DNA from: Thiocapsa sp. KS1
Lineage (GTDB): Bacteria > Pseudomonadota > Gammaproteobacteria > Chromatiales > Chromatiaceae
NCBI RefSeq assembly: GCF_001499735.1
Contig: NZ_LN848257.1
Span: 2,958,101-3,022,100 of the forward strand
Reading direction: 5' to 3'
Length of the DNA stretch: 64,000 nt
Shown here: in pieces, positions 55,097 to 64,000 of the stretch
Position numbering within the stretch: position 1 is the stretch's first letter
Layout of the letters: each line of letters starts with the position of its first letter
Notes under the pieces: generated by a model
What the model saw: only the letters and a program-made list of their open reading frames with translations
The model's database searches: none
Told to the model about the DNA's origin: nothing
Made by a program: the position numbers and the translations under genes

Positions 55097-56251
55097 ATGC
55101 CCAGCCAGGCCCCGACCCTGACCACCATGCTCGAAGGGCTGATCGGCACCCTGTCGGTGAGCAGCGTCACGCCCGCCTTCGACCACAGCAACCGGGCGGT
55201 GATCGACCTGTTGGCCTCCTGGCTGGAGTCGGCCGGCTTCCGGGTCGAGATCCTGGCGCTTCCCGGACAACCGGACAAGGCCAATCTGCTGGCCACGCTC
55301 GGTAGCGGGCCCGGCGGTCTGGTGCTGTCGGGACACACCGACACGGTTCCGTTCGACGCCCATCTCTGGACCCACGATCCGCTCAAGCTGACCGAAGCGC
55401 AGGGGCGCCTCTACGGGCTCGGCACGTCCGACATGAAGTCCTTCCTGGCGCTGGCGATCGAGGCCGCACGCGGCTTGACCGCTACCGATCTCGCACAGCC
55501 CCTGATGATCCTGGCGACCGCGGACGAGGAGTCCGCGATGCACGGTGCACGCGCCCTGGTGGAGGCCGGACGACCGCTCGGGCGCTATGCGGTGATCGGG
55601 GAGCCGACCGGGCTGCGGCCGGTGCGGCTGCACAAGGGCGTGATGGGCGAGTCGATTCGCCTGGTCGGTCGCAGCGGCCATGCAAGCGACCCATCCCTCG
55701 GCAACAACGCCTTGGACGGCATGTACGAGGTCATGGGCGCCCTGATGACTTGGCGCTCGGAGCTCGCGGACACCCACCGACACGAGGGATTCAAGATCCC
55801 GCACCCGACCCTGAATCTCGGCCACATCCACGGCGGCGACAACCCCAATCGGATCTGCGGCGAGTGCGAGCTCCATGTCGACATGCGTCTCCTGCCCGGC
55901 CTGAGCGCGGCCGACGTGCGCGCCGAGCTCAGTCGCCGGGTCGCGACCGTCGCCGACCGACGCGGGCTCGCCTGGTTCGTCGAGCCCTTGTTCGAGGCCA
56001 TACCCCCGGCCGAGACGCCGGCCGGCTCGGCGATCGTGCGCGTCGCGGAAGGCTTGACCGGTCACACCGCCGAGGCCGTGAATTTCGGCACCGAGGCGCC
56101 CTTCCTCAACCAACTCGGGATGGAGACCATCGTGCTCGGCCCGGGCGATATCGCCCAGGCCCACCAACCGGACGAGTATCTGGAGCTGGACCGGATCCGA
56201 CCGACGCTCGACCTCTTGCGGGCGCTGATTCAGCGTTTTTGTCTACGTTGA
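55097..56251 (+). CDS. argE: Acetylornithine deacetylase ArgE
   Basis: A 384-residue M20 metallohydrolase that removes acetate from N-acetylornithine in arginine synthesis. SGHTDTVPFD and GTSDMKSFLAL supply zinc ligands and TADEESAMHGARAL the catalytic Glu-Glu. GEPTGLRPVRLHKGVMG is typical of ArgE. With argH 2.6 kb downstream it is one of two arginine genes here. The TGA stop lies in the left arm of element K. Confidence 0.94.
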   Translation: MPSQAPTLTTMLEGLIGTLSVSSVTPAFDHSNRAVIDLLASWLESAGFRVEILALPGQPDKANLLATLGSGPGGLVLSGHTDTVPFDAHLWTHDPLKLTEAQGRLYGLGTSDMKSFLALAIEAARGLTATDLAQPLMILATADEESAMHGARALVEAGRPLGRYAVIGEPTGLRPVRLHKGVMGESIRLVGRSGHASDPSLGNNALDGMYEVMGALMTWRSELADTHRHEGFKIPHPTLNLGHIHGGDNPNRICGECELHVDMRLLPGLSAADVRAELSRRVATVADRRGLAWFVEPLFEAIPPAETPAGSAIVRVAEGLTGHTAEAVNFGTEAPFLNQLGMETIVLGPGDIAQAHQPDEYLELDRIRPTLDLLRALIQRFCLR

Positions 56252-56334
56252 ATCGCGCCCGGCGCGGTATGCGATGTTTTTGGATGGGATTGGCCCCGGC
56301 AGGTTTGACGACCGCTGGAGCCGGCGCGGTTTAA
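56248..56334. repeat. 87-bp-class intergenic element, copy K (G-U variant)
   Basis: Left arm TTGAATCGCGCC (56248-56259) faces right arm GGCGCGGTTTAA (56323-56334), total 87 bp. The arms differ at two positions, but both mismatches (G opposite T, T opposite G) would be G-U pairs in RNA. It contains the argE stop codon and ends 17 bp before the metallopeptidase start. Confidence 0.75.
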
Positions 56335-56351
56335 GCATCTGAGGATACCCC

Positions 56352-57302
56352 ATGCGTTGGAAGACCGGCAGGCGTAGCGAGAATGTGGAGGACCGCCGCG
56401 ACGGCGGTCTCGGCGACAGCCCCTTCGGTGGACGGCGCCCGCTCGGCGTCGGGCGCCGCGTCGGAATCGGCGGCGGGCTGGGGGGCCTGATCCTGGTGGT
56501 CGTCTTGTTGCTTCTGGGCGTGGACCCGAGCCTTCTCCTGACCCAAGGCGGGTTGGGGCCGATTCAGGAGACCTCCCGGGCGCCGAGCGGCCAAGCACCC
56601 TACGGCGATCCATTCGGTGCCGGTCAACCCGAGATCAGGCTTCCGAGCGCGGCGGTCAAGGACGAGCTCGCCGACTTCGTCTCGGTGGTCCTGGCGGACA
56701 CCGAGGACACCTGGGGCGAGATCTTCAAGGCCGGCGGCAATCAGTATCGAGAGCCCACGCTGGTTCTCTTCTCGGGCATGACCCGCTCGGCTTGCGGGTT
56801 GGGCGAGGCGGCGATGGGGCCTTTCTACTGTCCGGCCGACCAACGCGTTTACATCGACCTGGCCTTCTACGACGAGCTGCGTCGTGATTTCGGAGCGCCC
56901 GGCGACTTCGCCCAAGCCTACGTCATCGCGCACGAGGTCGGCCATCACGTCCAGAATCTGCTCGGCATCTCCGAGCAGGTCGAGAGGTCCCGTCGTCGGG
57001 CCAGCCAGGCGGAAGCCAATCAGCTCTCGGTGCGTCTGGAGCTGCAGGCCGACTGCTTCGCCGGCGTTTGGGCCCACCGCGCACACAAAGCGAGGAGCAT
57101 TCTGGAATCAGGAGATGTGGAGGAAGGTCTGAACGCCGCCTCCGCCATCGGCGACGACCGTCTGCAACGCCAAACCCGCGGCTATGTTACCCCCGACAGC
57201 TTCACCCACGGCAGCTCGGCACAGCGGGTGAGCTGGTTCAAACGCGGCCTCACCACCGGCGAGCCCTCCGCGTGCGATACCTTTTCGGCCAAGACGCTTT
57301 GA
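56352..57302 (+). CDS. ypfJ: YpfJ-family neutral zinc metallopeptidase
   Basis: A 316-residue membrane-anchored protein. An Arg/Gly-rich cytoplasmic N-terminus is followed by one transmembrane helix (about 36-62). A periplasmic domain carries HEVGHHVQNLLG (HExxH, zinc ligands) and LELQADCFAGVWA with the third ligand. These match the putative neutral zinc metallopeptidase family of YpfJ; substrate unknown. It follows argE after element K. Confidence 0.92.
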   Translation: MRWKTGRRSENVEDRRDGGLGDSPFGGRRPLGVGRRVGIGGGLGGLILVVVLLLLGVDPSLLLTQGGLGPIQETSRAPSGQAPYGDPFGAGQPEIRLPSAAVKDELADFVSVVLADTEDTWGEIFKAGGNQYREPTLVLFSGMTRSACGLGEAAMGPFYCPADQRVYIDLAFYDELRRDFGAPGDFAQAYVIAHEVGHHVQNLLGISEQVERSRRRASQAEANQLSVRLELQADCFAGVWAHRAHKARSILESGDVEEGLNAASAIGDDRLQRQTRGYVTPDSFTHGSSAQRVSWFKRGLTTGEPSACDTFSAKTL

Positions 57303-57348
57303 CCGGTCGTGAGTTCGAGAAACCGCTGCACCGGGAATTCGCAGAGAC

Positions 57349-57942
57349 TCAGTCCTCCGGCGGCGCGAGACGCCCGACCAGCGCATCCCGGACGATGACC
57401 ACGCCCGGCAAGATGCCGACCGGGGTTTCGCCCGCCAGCTCCGTCACCTCGGCCCCGCCGAACCGGCCCTGCTCCAGCCTGTAGACGGTTAGGGTGCGGT
57501 CGACCGGATGGACCAGCCAGTATTCACGCACTCCGCCTCGCTCGTAGACCTGGCGTTTGCGAACATGATCATGGCTCGCAGTGCCATGCGAGAGCACCTC
57601 CACGACGAAATCCGGACCACCCCGCACCCCGCGACGGTCGGTCTTCGCCCGATCGCAGATCACCAGCACGTCAGGCTGAACGACGGTGTCGATGTCCGCG
57701 TCGTCCTCGTCGGCATGGGGAACCCGCACATCCACCGGGGAGACGTAGGCGCGACAGGGTTGGCCTTCGAGCGTGTTGGCCAATTGCCGGTAGATCTCGC
57801 CGACCACATCCTGGTGATCGAGCGTCGGTGCGGGCGACATCAGGTAGGCAACGCCGTCGATCAATTCGTAACGCACGTCATCGGGCCAGGTTAAATAGTC
57901 CGCGTAGGTATAGTGCCGATGATCGGGTTGGGGCAGATGCAT
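57349..57942 (-). CDS. Uma2 family (DUF820) putative endonuclease, second copy
   Basis: A 197-residue Uma2 protein. YELIDGVAYLMSPAP, QPDVLVICD, FVVEVLSHGTASHDHVRKRQVYERGGVREYWLVHP give the complete acidic/lysine core of the PD-(D/E)xK fold. It is only distantly similar to the copy at 1596 and lacks its coiled-coil tail. It is a single gene, convergent with ypfJ. Confidence 0.88.
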   Translation of the reverse strand: MHLPQPDHRHYTYADYLTWPDDVRYELIDGVAYLMSPAPTLDHQDVVGEIYRQLANTLEGQPCRAYVSPVDVRVPHADEDDADIDTVVQPDVLVICDRAKTDRRGVRGGPDFVVEVLSHGTASHDHVRKRQVYERGGVREYWLVHPVDRTLTVYRLEQGRFGGAEVTELAGETPVGILPGVVIVRDALVGRLAPPED

Positions 57943-58508
57943 GGCGAATACCGATTGGAAGACGTCCGAGAAAGTATAGAGCCTCGATCGCGCCGTCTTC
58001 GCCGCCTATGGCCGGGACGGAGCCTGTCATGACCATGAATCGATGCCCGTGGTTTCCGGCTGCCCCAACGGGGCTCACCACGCGAGCCCGGGGCAACGCC
58101 CCGGGATAACGACCCCCATCCAGCTTAAGCCTGAAGGGGCGGCCCAACGCCTTGATGTGTCGACCTTGGGCGCGCGTTTTAGTGAGGTGCCGAACGGCGA
58201 CAAACGCCCCTTCCCCAGCCCCGGCATGCCGCATCTTTAGACCGCCCTTTCAGGGCTCGGGGTTTGGGTTGATTGAAACCCGGGGCGCTGCCCCGGGCTG
58301 ACATCGGTCGCGCCGTTGGCGCTCGACACAAACGGCCGCAACCGGCTCCCCACGCTCGCCCTCGATGGTTTTGGTTGCTTGATGCTTGCGGCCCCGCCCC
58401 GAATCGTGGATTCGGCGCGTAGCTGAATCTCCTTGCCAATCAGGAGCCGATTTGGCAAACCGACCGACGACGACGTTCTCGCGTGCTTCGGTTGCTGCCT
58501 GCAACGCG
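57943..58508. repeat. Gene-poor region with REP-like GC-rich hairpins
   Basis: About 565 bp without a gene. Two related hairpins are present: CCCGGGGC/GCCCCGGG at 58087-58105 (loop AAC) and at 58279-58297 (loop GCT). Short flanking phrases are repeated: in translation the stretches read like SPGQRPG, a known signature of intergenic repeats in several bacterial groups. Small open frames here are treated as repeat shadows. Confidence 0.7.
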
Positions 58509-58892
58509 TCAAGCAGAACCGTCCAGGCTTGCATCCTCGTCTCCATACTCGCTCGCCCGCCGCGCGTCCCCGTGCACCCTATCGGCCGGATAACGGGCTG
58601 CGTTGATTGCGATCTTCTCGTCCGCGGCGGCGAGCAGGTCGATATCCAGCCGCTCGGCCAGGCGGACCAGATAGTTGAGGATGTCGGCGAGCTCGTGGGC
58701 GACCTGCCGCTTCTTCTCGGCGCTCAGCTCGGCGCTCTGTTGCTCGGTGAGCCATTGGAAGTGCTCGAGCAGCTCGCCGGCCTCGCCCGCCAGGGCCATG
58801 GCGAGGTTCTTGGGCGAGTGGAACTGCTCCCAGTCGCGCTCGCGGGCGAAGGCGAGTAGACGCGCGTTGAGCTGATCCAGGCTATCCGGCAT
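58509..58892 (-). CDS. MazG-like nucleotide pyrophosphohydrolase
   Basis: A 127-residue all-alpha NTP pyrophosphohydrolase of the RS21-C6/dCTPase-like group. [19 protein letters not shown] gives the EExxE-type metal site and [17 protein letters not shown] the ExxD. It probably clears noncanonical nucleotides. The start at 58892 (MPDSLDQL) lies 11 nt inside the argH 3' end, so it is likely co-transcribed with argH. Confidence 0.9.
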   Translation of the reverse strand: MPDSLDQLNARLLAFARERDWEQFHSPKNLAMALAGEAGELLEHFQWLTEQQSAELSAEKKRQVAHELADILNYLVRLAERLDIDLLAAADEKIAINAARYPADRVHGDARRASEYGDEDASLDGSA

Positions 58893-60297
58893 CGCGCGCG
58901 CCCATGTCGGCCAAGCGGGCGCGAGCGCGGACGATCGCGGCGCGCACTTGGGCGGGGGCGGTGCCGCCGAGGTGATCGCGTGCGGCAACCGAGCCATCCA
59001 GCGTCAGCACGCCAAAGACATCGGCCTGGATCGCATCCGAGAATCCGCGCAGCTCCTCCAGCGCCAGCTCGGCCAGATCCCGACCTTCGCGCACACCCAG
59101 TCCGACCGCCTTGCCGACGATCTCGTGCGCATCGCGGAACGGGATGCCCTTGCGGACCAGGTAATCGGCCAGATCGGTCGCGGTGCTGAAGCCTTGGGCG
59201 GCGGCGGTGCGCATCCGCGCGTGGTTGCAGGCGACCTCGCGCATCATCTCGGCATAGACCTTGAGCGAGCCTTTGAGGTTGTCGACCGTGTCGAACAGCG
59301 GCTCCTTGTCCTCTTGGTTGTCCTTGTTGTAGGCCAGGGGCTGGGACTTCATCAGGGTCAAGAGTCCCATCAGGTGTCCGAAGATGCGCCCGCTCTTGCC
59401 GCGCACCAGCTCGGGCACGTCCGGATTCTTTTTCTGCGGCATGATCGAGGAGCCGGTGCAGAAGCTGTCGGAGAGCTCGATGAAGCCGAACTGACTCGAC
59501 GACCAGAGGATCAGCTCCTCGGAGAAGCGCGACAGGTGCATCATGAGGATGGCTGCGCTCGCGGTGAATTCGATCGCGAAATCCCGGTCCGACACGGCAT
59601 CGAGCGAATTCTCCGCCGGGCGATCAAAACCGAGCAGCTCGGCGGTGTAGGCCCGATCGATCGGATAGGTGGTGCCGGCCAGGGCGGCGGCCCCGAGCGG
59701 CATCACGTTCATGCGCCGCCGACAATCGGCCAGGCGCTCGCGGTCGCGATCCAGCATCTCGAACCAAGCCAGCATGTGATGGCCGAAGGTGACGGGTTGA
59801 GCAACCTGCAGATGGGTGAAGCCGGGCATGATGGTCTCGGCCTCGCGCTCGGCCAGATCCAGCAAGGCGGCTTGAAGGCGCGCGATCGCCGCGCGGATCA
59901 GATCGATCTCGTCGCGCAGCCACAGCCGCACATCGGTCGCGACCTGATCGTTGCGCGAGCGCCCGGTGTGCAGCTTCTTGCCGGCATCGCCGATCAGCTC
60001 GGTCAGGGCAGACTCCACGTTCATGTGGACGTCTTCGAGCGGGATCGACCACTCGAAGGCGCCGGCATCGATCCGCTCTCGCACGGTCTCAAGTCCGGAG
60101 ACGATGGCATCGCGCTCGGCATCGCTCAGGATGCCTTGACGGGCCAGCATCGTGGCGTGGGCGATCGAGCCCTGAATATCGTAGCGATAGAGCCGTCGGT
60201 CGAAGTCGACCGAGGCGGTGAAGGCCTCGACGAAGGCGTCGGTGGGCGCATTGAAGCGCCCGGCCCAGGGTTTGGCGGAAGAGCTTGGCTGGTGCAT
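58882..60297 (-). CDS. argH: Argininosuccinate lyase ArgH
   Basis: A 471-residue fumarase-superfamily enzyme for the last step of arginine synthesis. [23 protein letters not shown] is the superfamily signature with the catalytic serine. [27 protein letters not shown] and [17 protein letters not shown] are also conserved. The 296-bp gap to the divergent regulator at 60594 contains their promoters; no specific site is named. Confidence 0.97.
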   Translation of the reverse strand: MHQPSSSAKPWAGRFNAPTDAFVEAFTASVDFDRRLYRYDIQGSIAHATMLARQGILSDAERDAIVSGLETVRERIDAGAFEWSIPLEDVHMNVESALTELIGDAGKKLHTGRSRNDQVATDVRLWLRDEIDLIRAAIARLQAALLDLAEREAETIMPGFTHLQVAQPVTFGHHMLAWFEMLDRDRERLADCRRRMNVMPLGAAALAGTTYPIDRAYTAELLGFDRPAENSLDAVSDRDFAIEFTASAAILMMHLSRFSEELILWSSSQFGFIELSDSFCTGSSIMPQKKNPDVPELVRGKSGRIFGHLMGLLTLMKSQPLAYNKDNQEDKEPLFDTVDNLKGSLKVYAEMMREVACNHARMRTAAAQGFSTATDLADYLVRKGIPFRDAHEIVGKAVGLGVREGRDLAELALEELRGFSDAIQADVFGVLTLDGSVAARDHLGGTAPAQVRAAIVRARARLADMGARDAG

Positions 60298-60593
60298 CGG
60301 CGGGATCCGGATTGGGTCGATCGGCGGATTCTACACGCTGGCGTTCCGGCGGATGGATCCTGAGCACGGCATCGGGTCAAAGCGGACGCCGGGCTCGGAC
60401 ACGCGATGTCGGTATCCGGCATAATCCCGACCAAGATGCTCATGGGCTATCTTTATCGAGAGCGTCCGCGGCGACGGAAGGTCCGCTCCCGGATGCGCCG
60501 AGCGGGGCTCCGGGCGCGCACTCCGTCGCTTTTCCCTTTGACCGCAGAAGCGCCATTGTCTAGCCGGTCCTGACCTAATCCATGGAAAAGGTT

Positions 60594-61346
60594 ATGAACA
60601 TCCTGGTCGTCGACGATGAAGCACAGGCACGCGAACGGCTTCGGAGGCTGTTGGCCGACACCGACGGGCGTTACACCCTGGCCGGCGAGGCTGCCGACGG
60701 ACAGCAGGCGATCGAGATCTGCAAAACGCAACGAATCGATCTGGTGTTGCTGGATGTGCAGATCCCCGGAATGAACGGGCTGGACGCGGCGCGGACATTG
60801 GCCGCACTGGATCCCGCCCCGGCGGTCATCCTGGTGACGGCCTTCGAGCTCGACGCTTTGGACGCATTCGGCGACCAGTCGGCAGGTTATCTCGTGAAAC
60901 CCATCTGCGGCGCACGTCTGAACGAAGCATTGCTGCGTGTGCAGAGCCGGACGCAATCCCGAAGCCCCGTCGGCGTCGCGGAGACCGACTCAAACCGGCC
61001 TCACGCCGCGCGCCGTCGCGAGATCAGCGCCCATTACCGCGGGGGCCTGCGAACGGTGAAGGTCGAAGACATCCTCTACCTGCGCGCCGAGCATAAGTAT
61101 GTGACCGTGCGCCACATCGGAGGCGAGCTTCTGGTCGACGAATCCCTGCGGGCGTTGGAGCAGGAATTCGCGGATCTCTTCCTGCGCATCCATCGCAACG
61201 CACTGGTCGCGCGCGACAGGTTAGCCGGCCTGGAGAAACGCGCGGACGGAACCTCCTTGATGCGACTGAAGGATTGCCCGGAACGGCTCCCCGTCAGTCG
61301 CCGGCACCTCGCGGAGGTGCGGCGCCGGATGCGCGATGCGGACTGA
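60594..61346 (+). CDS. algR: LytTR response regulator, AlgR-like
   Basis: A 250-residue regulator. The receiver domain (1-115) has the acidic pair VVDDE, the phosphoacceptor Asp in LLDVQIPGMNG, and Lys in YLVKPI. The LytTR DNA-binding domain (about 150-248) has VEDILYLRAEHKYVTVRH and FLRIHRNALVARDRL. The position beside a divergent argH is that of AlgR, but the cognate kinase gene algZ/fimS and downstream hemC are not adjacent. ATG 60594 has AAGG upstream; 60582 is the alternative. Confidence 0.9.
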   Translation: MNILVVDDEAQARERLRRLLADTDGRYTLAGEAADGQQAIEICKTQRIDLVLLDVQIPGMNGLDAARTLAALDPAPAVILVTAFELDALDAFGDQSAGYLVKPICGARLNEALLRVQSRTQSRSPVGVAETDSNRPHAARRREISAHYRGGLRTVKVEDILYLRAEHKYVTVRHIGGELLVDESLRALEQEFADLFLRIHRNALVARDRLAGLEKRADGTSLMRLKDCPERLPVSRRHLAEVRRRMRDAD

Positions 61347-61360
61347 GGCCGGGTCGGCGC

Positions 61361-62254
61361 TCAACGCGATTCGGGTGCGCCGCGCGCGGGCGACGGCCCT
61401 CCCCGCATCCAGCGCCCATAGGCCACCGCCAGCAGCCCGATCCAAGCCGCCGCCAGCCAGCCGATGATGCCGTCGTAGCTGCCGACCAAAAACGCAAACG
61501 GGGCGTCGGGGTTGCCGTCGGTCACACGCCGCGTGACCTGAATCACGAAGACCCAGCCGGCATGCAGCCCGATACCCCACGCGATGTGGCCCGTGTGTTC
61601 CCGCACCAGCGCCAGAAAGACCCCGACCATAAAGAGCGCGGCCATCGAGCCCAGGTGTTTCCACTGGAAGACGTCGATGAAGATCGAGCCGAACATCTGC
61701 CAAGCGCCCGCCCAATCGAAGGCTACGCCCTCGGGCAAGGCACTCGGCTTCATGAAGTGGACCAGCATATAGAGAAACGCGGTCCAGACCACGGCCGAGG
61801 CGACACCGTCGCGCCGACGGATCGCCGTGTAGAGCGCGCCGCGGAAGAAGGTTTCCTCCAGCACCCCGATCAGGAGCCCGCCGATCAGGGCTTGAAGGGC
61901 CTTCTTCGCCAGATAGGGCCAGAGCTCGAGGTCCGCGTCGGGCAGACGGATCTCCAGGGCGACGAGGGCCAACGCGAGCACCAAGAGGATCGCCACCCCT
62001 TCGACCCAGCCCAGAGCGACCGCGCGTCGGAAGGCCGGCTTTGCAATGCCGTAACCCAGCGCGGTCCGGTCCGCGAGCTGCATGCGCGCAAGAAAGGGCC
62101 AAACGCCGAGTAGGATGAAGACCTGCGCCAAACGCCCCATGACCCGCTGCGGATCCTCGTCGAGCCAGCCGGTCGACATGACCGGGTAGGTCAAGAGCGC
62201 GGCAAGGACGAGGCAGGCGAGGAGGTACGCGAAGAAGACGGCTGTGATGCGCAT
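61361..62254 (-). CDS. CPBP-family intramembrane glutamic protease
   Basis: A 297-residue protein with about 8 transmembrane helices. The CPBP (CAAX protease and bacteriocin-processing) motifs are EETFFRGALY, the FLYMLVH helix and GIGLHAGW. It ends 15 bp from the convergent algR. Its first 64 nt overlap the 3' end of the GtrA-like gene in another frame; a start at 62179 would avoid this but lose the first helix. Confidence 0.85.
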   Translation of the reverse strand: MRITAVFFAYLLACLVLAALLTYPVMSTGWLDEDPQRVMGRLAQVFILLGVWPFLARMQLADRTALGYGIAKPAFRRAVALGWVEGVAILLVLALALVALEIRLPDADLELWPYLAKKALQALIGGLLIGVLEETFFRGALYTAIRRRDGVASAVVWTAFLYMLVHFMKPSALPEGVAFDWAGAWQMFGSIFIDVFQWKHLGSMAALFMVGVFLALVREHTGHIAWGIGLHAGWVFVIQVTRRVTDGNPDAPFAFLVGSYDGIIGWLAAAWIGLLAVAYGRWMRGGPSPARGAPESR

Positions 62255-62688
62255 GGGATGAATTGCACGCTCGGGGCAACAAACGCGAATCGTCGCGAGG
62301 CCAGGAAGTTGAAGAGCATCGCGACGGCGGAGCCGGCGGCCAGCGGGATGACCGGGTAGGCCGCGAGTGCCGGAAATCCGCTCGCAACCAGGGCATAGAT
62401 CCCGAGGTTGATGAGTGCGCCGACGATCTGGACCGCGACGTAGCGGGCATACTCGCGCGTGCGGTCCACGGAGATTCGGTCGGTGAATGTGAAGCGCCGA
62501 TTCAGATACCAGGTGACGGACACCGCGAGACTGAAGGAAACCGCACGGGCCTCGTAGAGTCCCCAGCCGAGCCCGCTCACCAAAGCCGTCAACACGGCGG
62601 CGTCGATCAGAAACCCGATCGCGCCGATCATCGCGAAACGCAACGCCTCGGTGCGCAGGCGCGCTTGCGGACGACCTGCTGCGCTCAC
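62191..62688 (-). CDS. GtrA-like membrane protein, second copy
   Basis: A 165-residue protein with four transmembrane helices. RFAMIGAIGFLIDAAVLTALV, SVTWYLNRRFTFTD and AMLFNFLASRRFAF are GtrA signatures. It begins with GTG at 62688, in a GTGA overlap with the preceding glycosyltransferase. The last 25 residues after SRRFAFVA are low-complexity and correspond to the overlap with the CPBP gene, as though the original stop codon was lost. Confidence 0.85.
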   Translation of the reverse strand: MSAAGRPQARLRTEALRFAMIGAIGFLIDAAVLTALVSGLGWGLYEARAVSFSLAVSVTWYLNRRFTFTDRISVDRTREYARYVAVQIVGALINLGIYALVASGFPALAAYPVIPLAAGSAVAMLFNFLASRRFAFVAPSVQFIPCASQPSSSRTSSPASSLPRS

Positions 62689-63689
62689 GCGACCTCCTCG
62701 GACGCCGAATCCAGCGCCGGCAAGGGCGGGGTCGCCAGATAATGCAGCCGCTTGACCTCGCGTCTGCCATGGGCAACCGTGTCGAGAATCAAGCCGCTGG
62801 CCAGCGAGAGGAACGCGAGCAACATCATCCCGGTCGCGAGTATCGCGGTGGGAAAACGCGGGACCAAACCCGTGTGCGCGAACTCGGCAAAGATCGGCCA
62901 AGCCAGAGCGACCGCGCCGAGCGCCAGCACGCCGAAACAGGCCGAAAAGAAGGCAAGCGGTCGCTCCTCTTTGAACAGGACCCCGATCGTCTTGACGATT
63001 CGCCAGCCGTCGCGAAAGGTGCGCAGCTTGCTGTACGAGCCTTCCGGTCGCTCTCGATACGGCGTTTCGACCTCGGCCACCTTCATCTGCATCTCCAGCG
63101 CATGGACCGTCAACTGGGTCTCGATCTCGAAACCGGCGGACAGGGCCGGAAAGGATTTAACGAAGCGACGCGAGAACACCCGGTACCCGGTCAGCATATC
63201 CCGGAAGTGATTTCCGAACAGACCTGCGACCATCCCGGTCAGGATGCGGTTGCCCAACCGGTGACCGCGGCGATAGACCTCGCGGGTGTTTCCGATGCGC
63301 GCGGCACTGACCATATCCAGACGCTCGACGACGAGGCGTCGCAGGAGTCCGGGCGCACTGGCGGCGCAATAGGTGTCGTCGCCGTCCACGAGGACGTAGA
63401 GATCCGCATCGACGTCGCTGAACATGCGACAGACCACATAGCCCTTCCCTTGCATGGACTCGCGACGGACGACGGCGCCGGCTTGACGGGCCTGCGCCGC
63501 GGTGTCGTCCGTCGAGTTGTTGTCGTAGACGTAGATCCGCGCCCACGGCAGGGCCGCCCTGAAATCACGCACCACGGCCGCAATCGCCGCGGCCTCGTTG
63601 TGACAGGGGATCAGCACCGCCGTGCGCAGCGCCGAAAGATCCGGATCGGGCACAGGCGCAGAGCCGTCGACCGCGGTCAATTGATGCAT
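62685..63689 (-). CDS. Family 2 glycosyltransferase
   Basis: A 334-residue enzyme. The GT-A domain has AVLIPCHNEAAAI, VYDNNSTDDT and VLVDGDDTY with the metal-binding acidic motif. MLTGYRVFSRRFVKSFP and two C-terminal transmembrane helices follow. It resembles dolichol/undecaprenyl-phosphate sugar transferases lacking the ArnC-type tail. It forms a GT2-GtrA pair with the next gene. Confidence 0.9.
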   Translation of the reverse strand: MHQLTAVDGSAPVPDPDLSALRTAVLIPCHNEAAAIAAVVRDFRAALPWARIYVYDNNSTDDTAAQARQAGAVVRRESMQGKGYVVCRMFSDVDADLYVLVDGDDTYCAASAPGLLRRLVVERLDMVSAARIGNTREVYRRGHRLGNRILTGMVAGLFGNHFRDMLTGYRVFSRRFVKSFPALSAGFEIETQLTVHALEMQMKVAEVETPYRERPEGSYSKLRTFRDGWRIVKTIGVLFKEERPLAFFSACFGVLALGAVALAWPIFAEFAHTGLVPRFPTAILATGMMLLAFLSLASGLILDTVAHGRREVKRLHYLATPPLPALDSASEEVA

Positions 63690-63786
63690 AGGCGCCTCCT
63701 CGACGCAACGCCGCCGGCCTCGACCGCCCGCACTCCGGCGGCAGGCAAAGAGCCCGGGCGGAACGACCGAGACCGTCTCGGCGGTC

Positions 63787-64000
63787 TCAACCCCGATCCT
63801 TCAAGCGGTAGAGCTCGGCGCGATCGGTCCGGCGCACGAGCGTGAAATAACGGTCGATGTCGGGATCAAGCGCAAGATCCGCAAAGGACGGATGACGTCG
63901 ATTGATCAAGAGCGCGTTGGTGTCCATCGACGCCAGATATTCGGCAAGCTGCGCACCGTCGCCCAAACGACGGGCCACCTCCGAGTAACGCCCGGGGCCG
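63787..64000 (-). CDS. C-terminal end of an unidentified protein (partial)
   Basis: The frame is open through the window edge, so only the last 70 residues are seen (from GPGRYSEVARRLG to YRLKDRG). NALLINRRHPSFADLALDPDIDRYFTLV is a soluble segment like the periplasmic tail of large membrane glycosyltransferases, which would suit the following GT2-GtrA pair. That identity is only inferred from context. Confidence 0.55.
   Translation of the reverse strand, partial: GPGRYSEVARRLGDGAQLAEYLASMDTNALLINRRHPSFADLALDPDIDRYFTLVRRTDRAELYRLKDRG

Noticed and set aside
58237..58546. Small minus-strand frames with SPGQRPG-like translation
   Set aside because: The translated similarity comes from the repeat DNA itself; there is no ribosome binding site and the frames span hairpins.

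Overview
The window is a high-GC chromosomal segment from a gammaproteobacterium. The gene set and arrangement suggest a Chromatiaceae-like purple sulfur bacterium (Thiocapsa/Thiocystis type): a his-tat operon, a urea transporter operon, a fused MrpAB antiporter operon, gatCAB beside tRNA-Phe, and large CHASE-PAS-GGDEF-EAL proteins. This assignment is an inference; no photosynthesis or sulfur-oxidation gene lies in the window. No CRISPR array, prophage, transposase or rRNA was seen.

Layout. 1-4 kb: the C-terminal end of a DEAD-box helicase, a SIR2-like protein, then purK-purE-Uma2 with 4-nt overlaps. 4.2-11.2 kb: two adjacent CHASE/PAS/GGDEF/EAL proteins. 11.3-17.3 kb: the Mrp Na+/H+ antiporter operon (AB fusion, C, D, E, F, G). 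17.4-21.9 kb: a hydantoinase-like protein, a fatty acid desaturase, MlaC and a thioesterase. 21.9-28.1 kb: urtABCDE (minus strand), with a divergent Cache-domain protein and two regulators. 30.8-36.4 kb: hisB-hisA-hisI-hisE-tatA-tatB-tatC and pyrD. 36.4-40.2 kb: a visibly AT-rich glycosylation island with a GtrA/GT2 pair. 40.3-44.9 kb: an EamA transporter, gatCAB and tRNA-Phe. 45.5-50.5 kb: a CTERM-type exported protein, membrane pyrophosphatase, lpxD and a secreted proline-rich partner. 50.6-57.9 kb: RsmF-type methyltransferase, a RimK-like ligase paired with a GNAT/C39-peptidase fusion, argE, a zinc metallopeptidase and a second Uma2. 58.5-64 kb: MazG-like pyrophosphohydrolase, argH, an AlgR-type regulator, a CPBP protease and a second GtrA/GT2 pair.

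The most unusual signal is a family of eleven intergenic elements of about 87 bp (85-101 bp). Each is bounded by an 11-14 bp inverted repeat around a constant CGCG core. The outer bases of the arms differ between copies, but the two arms of each copy still match; one copy has two changes that would be G-U pairs in RNA. Ten of the eleven lie between co-directional genes, often within operons (mrp, urt, rimK/C39, argE). One arm usually overlaps or lies within a few bases of a stop or start codon. Three gaps are tiled from stop codon to start codon by two elements in tandem with an AT-rich spacer. I read this as an undescribed structured intergenic element family. Mobility, RNA processing and translational control remain open.
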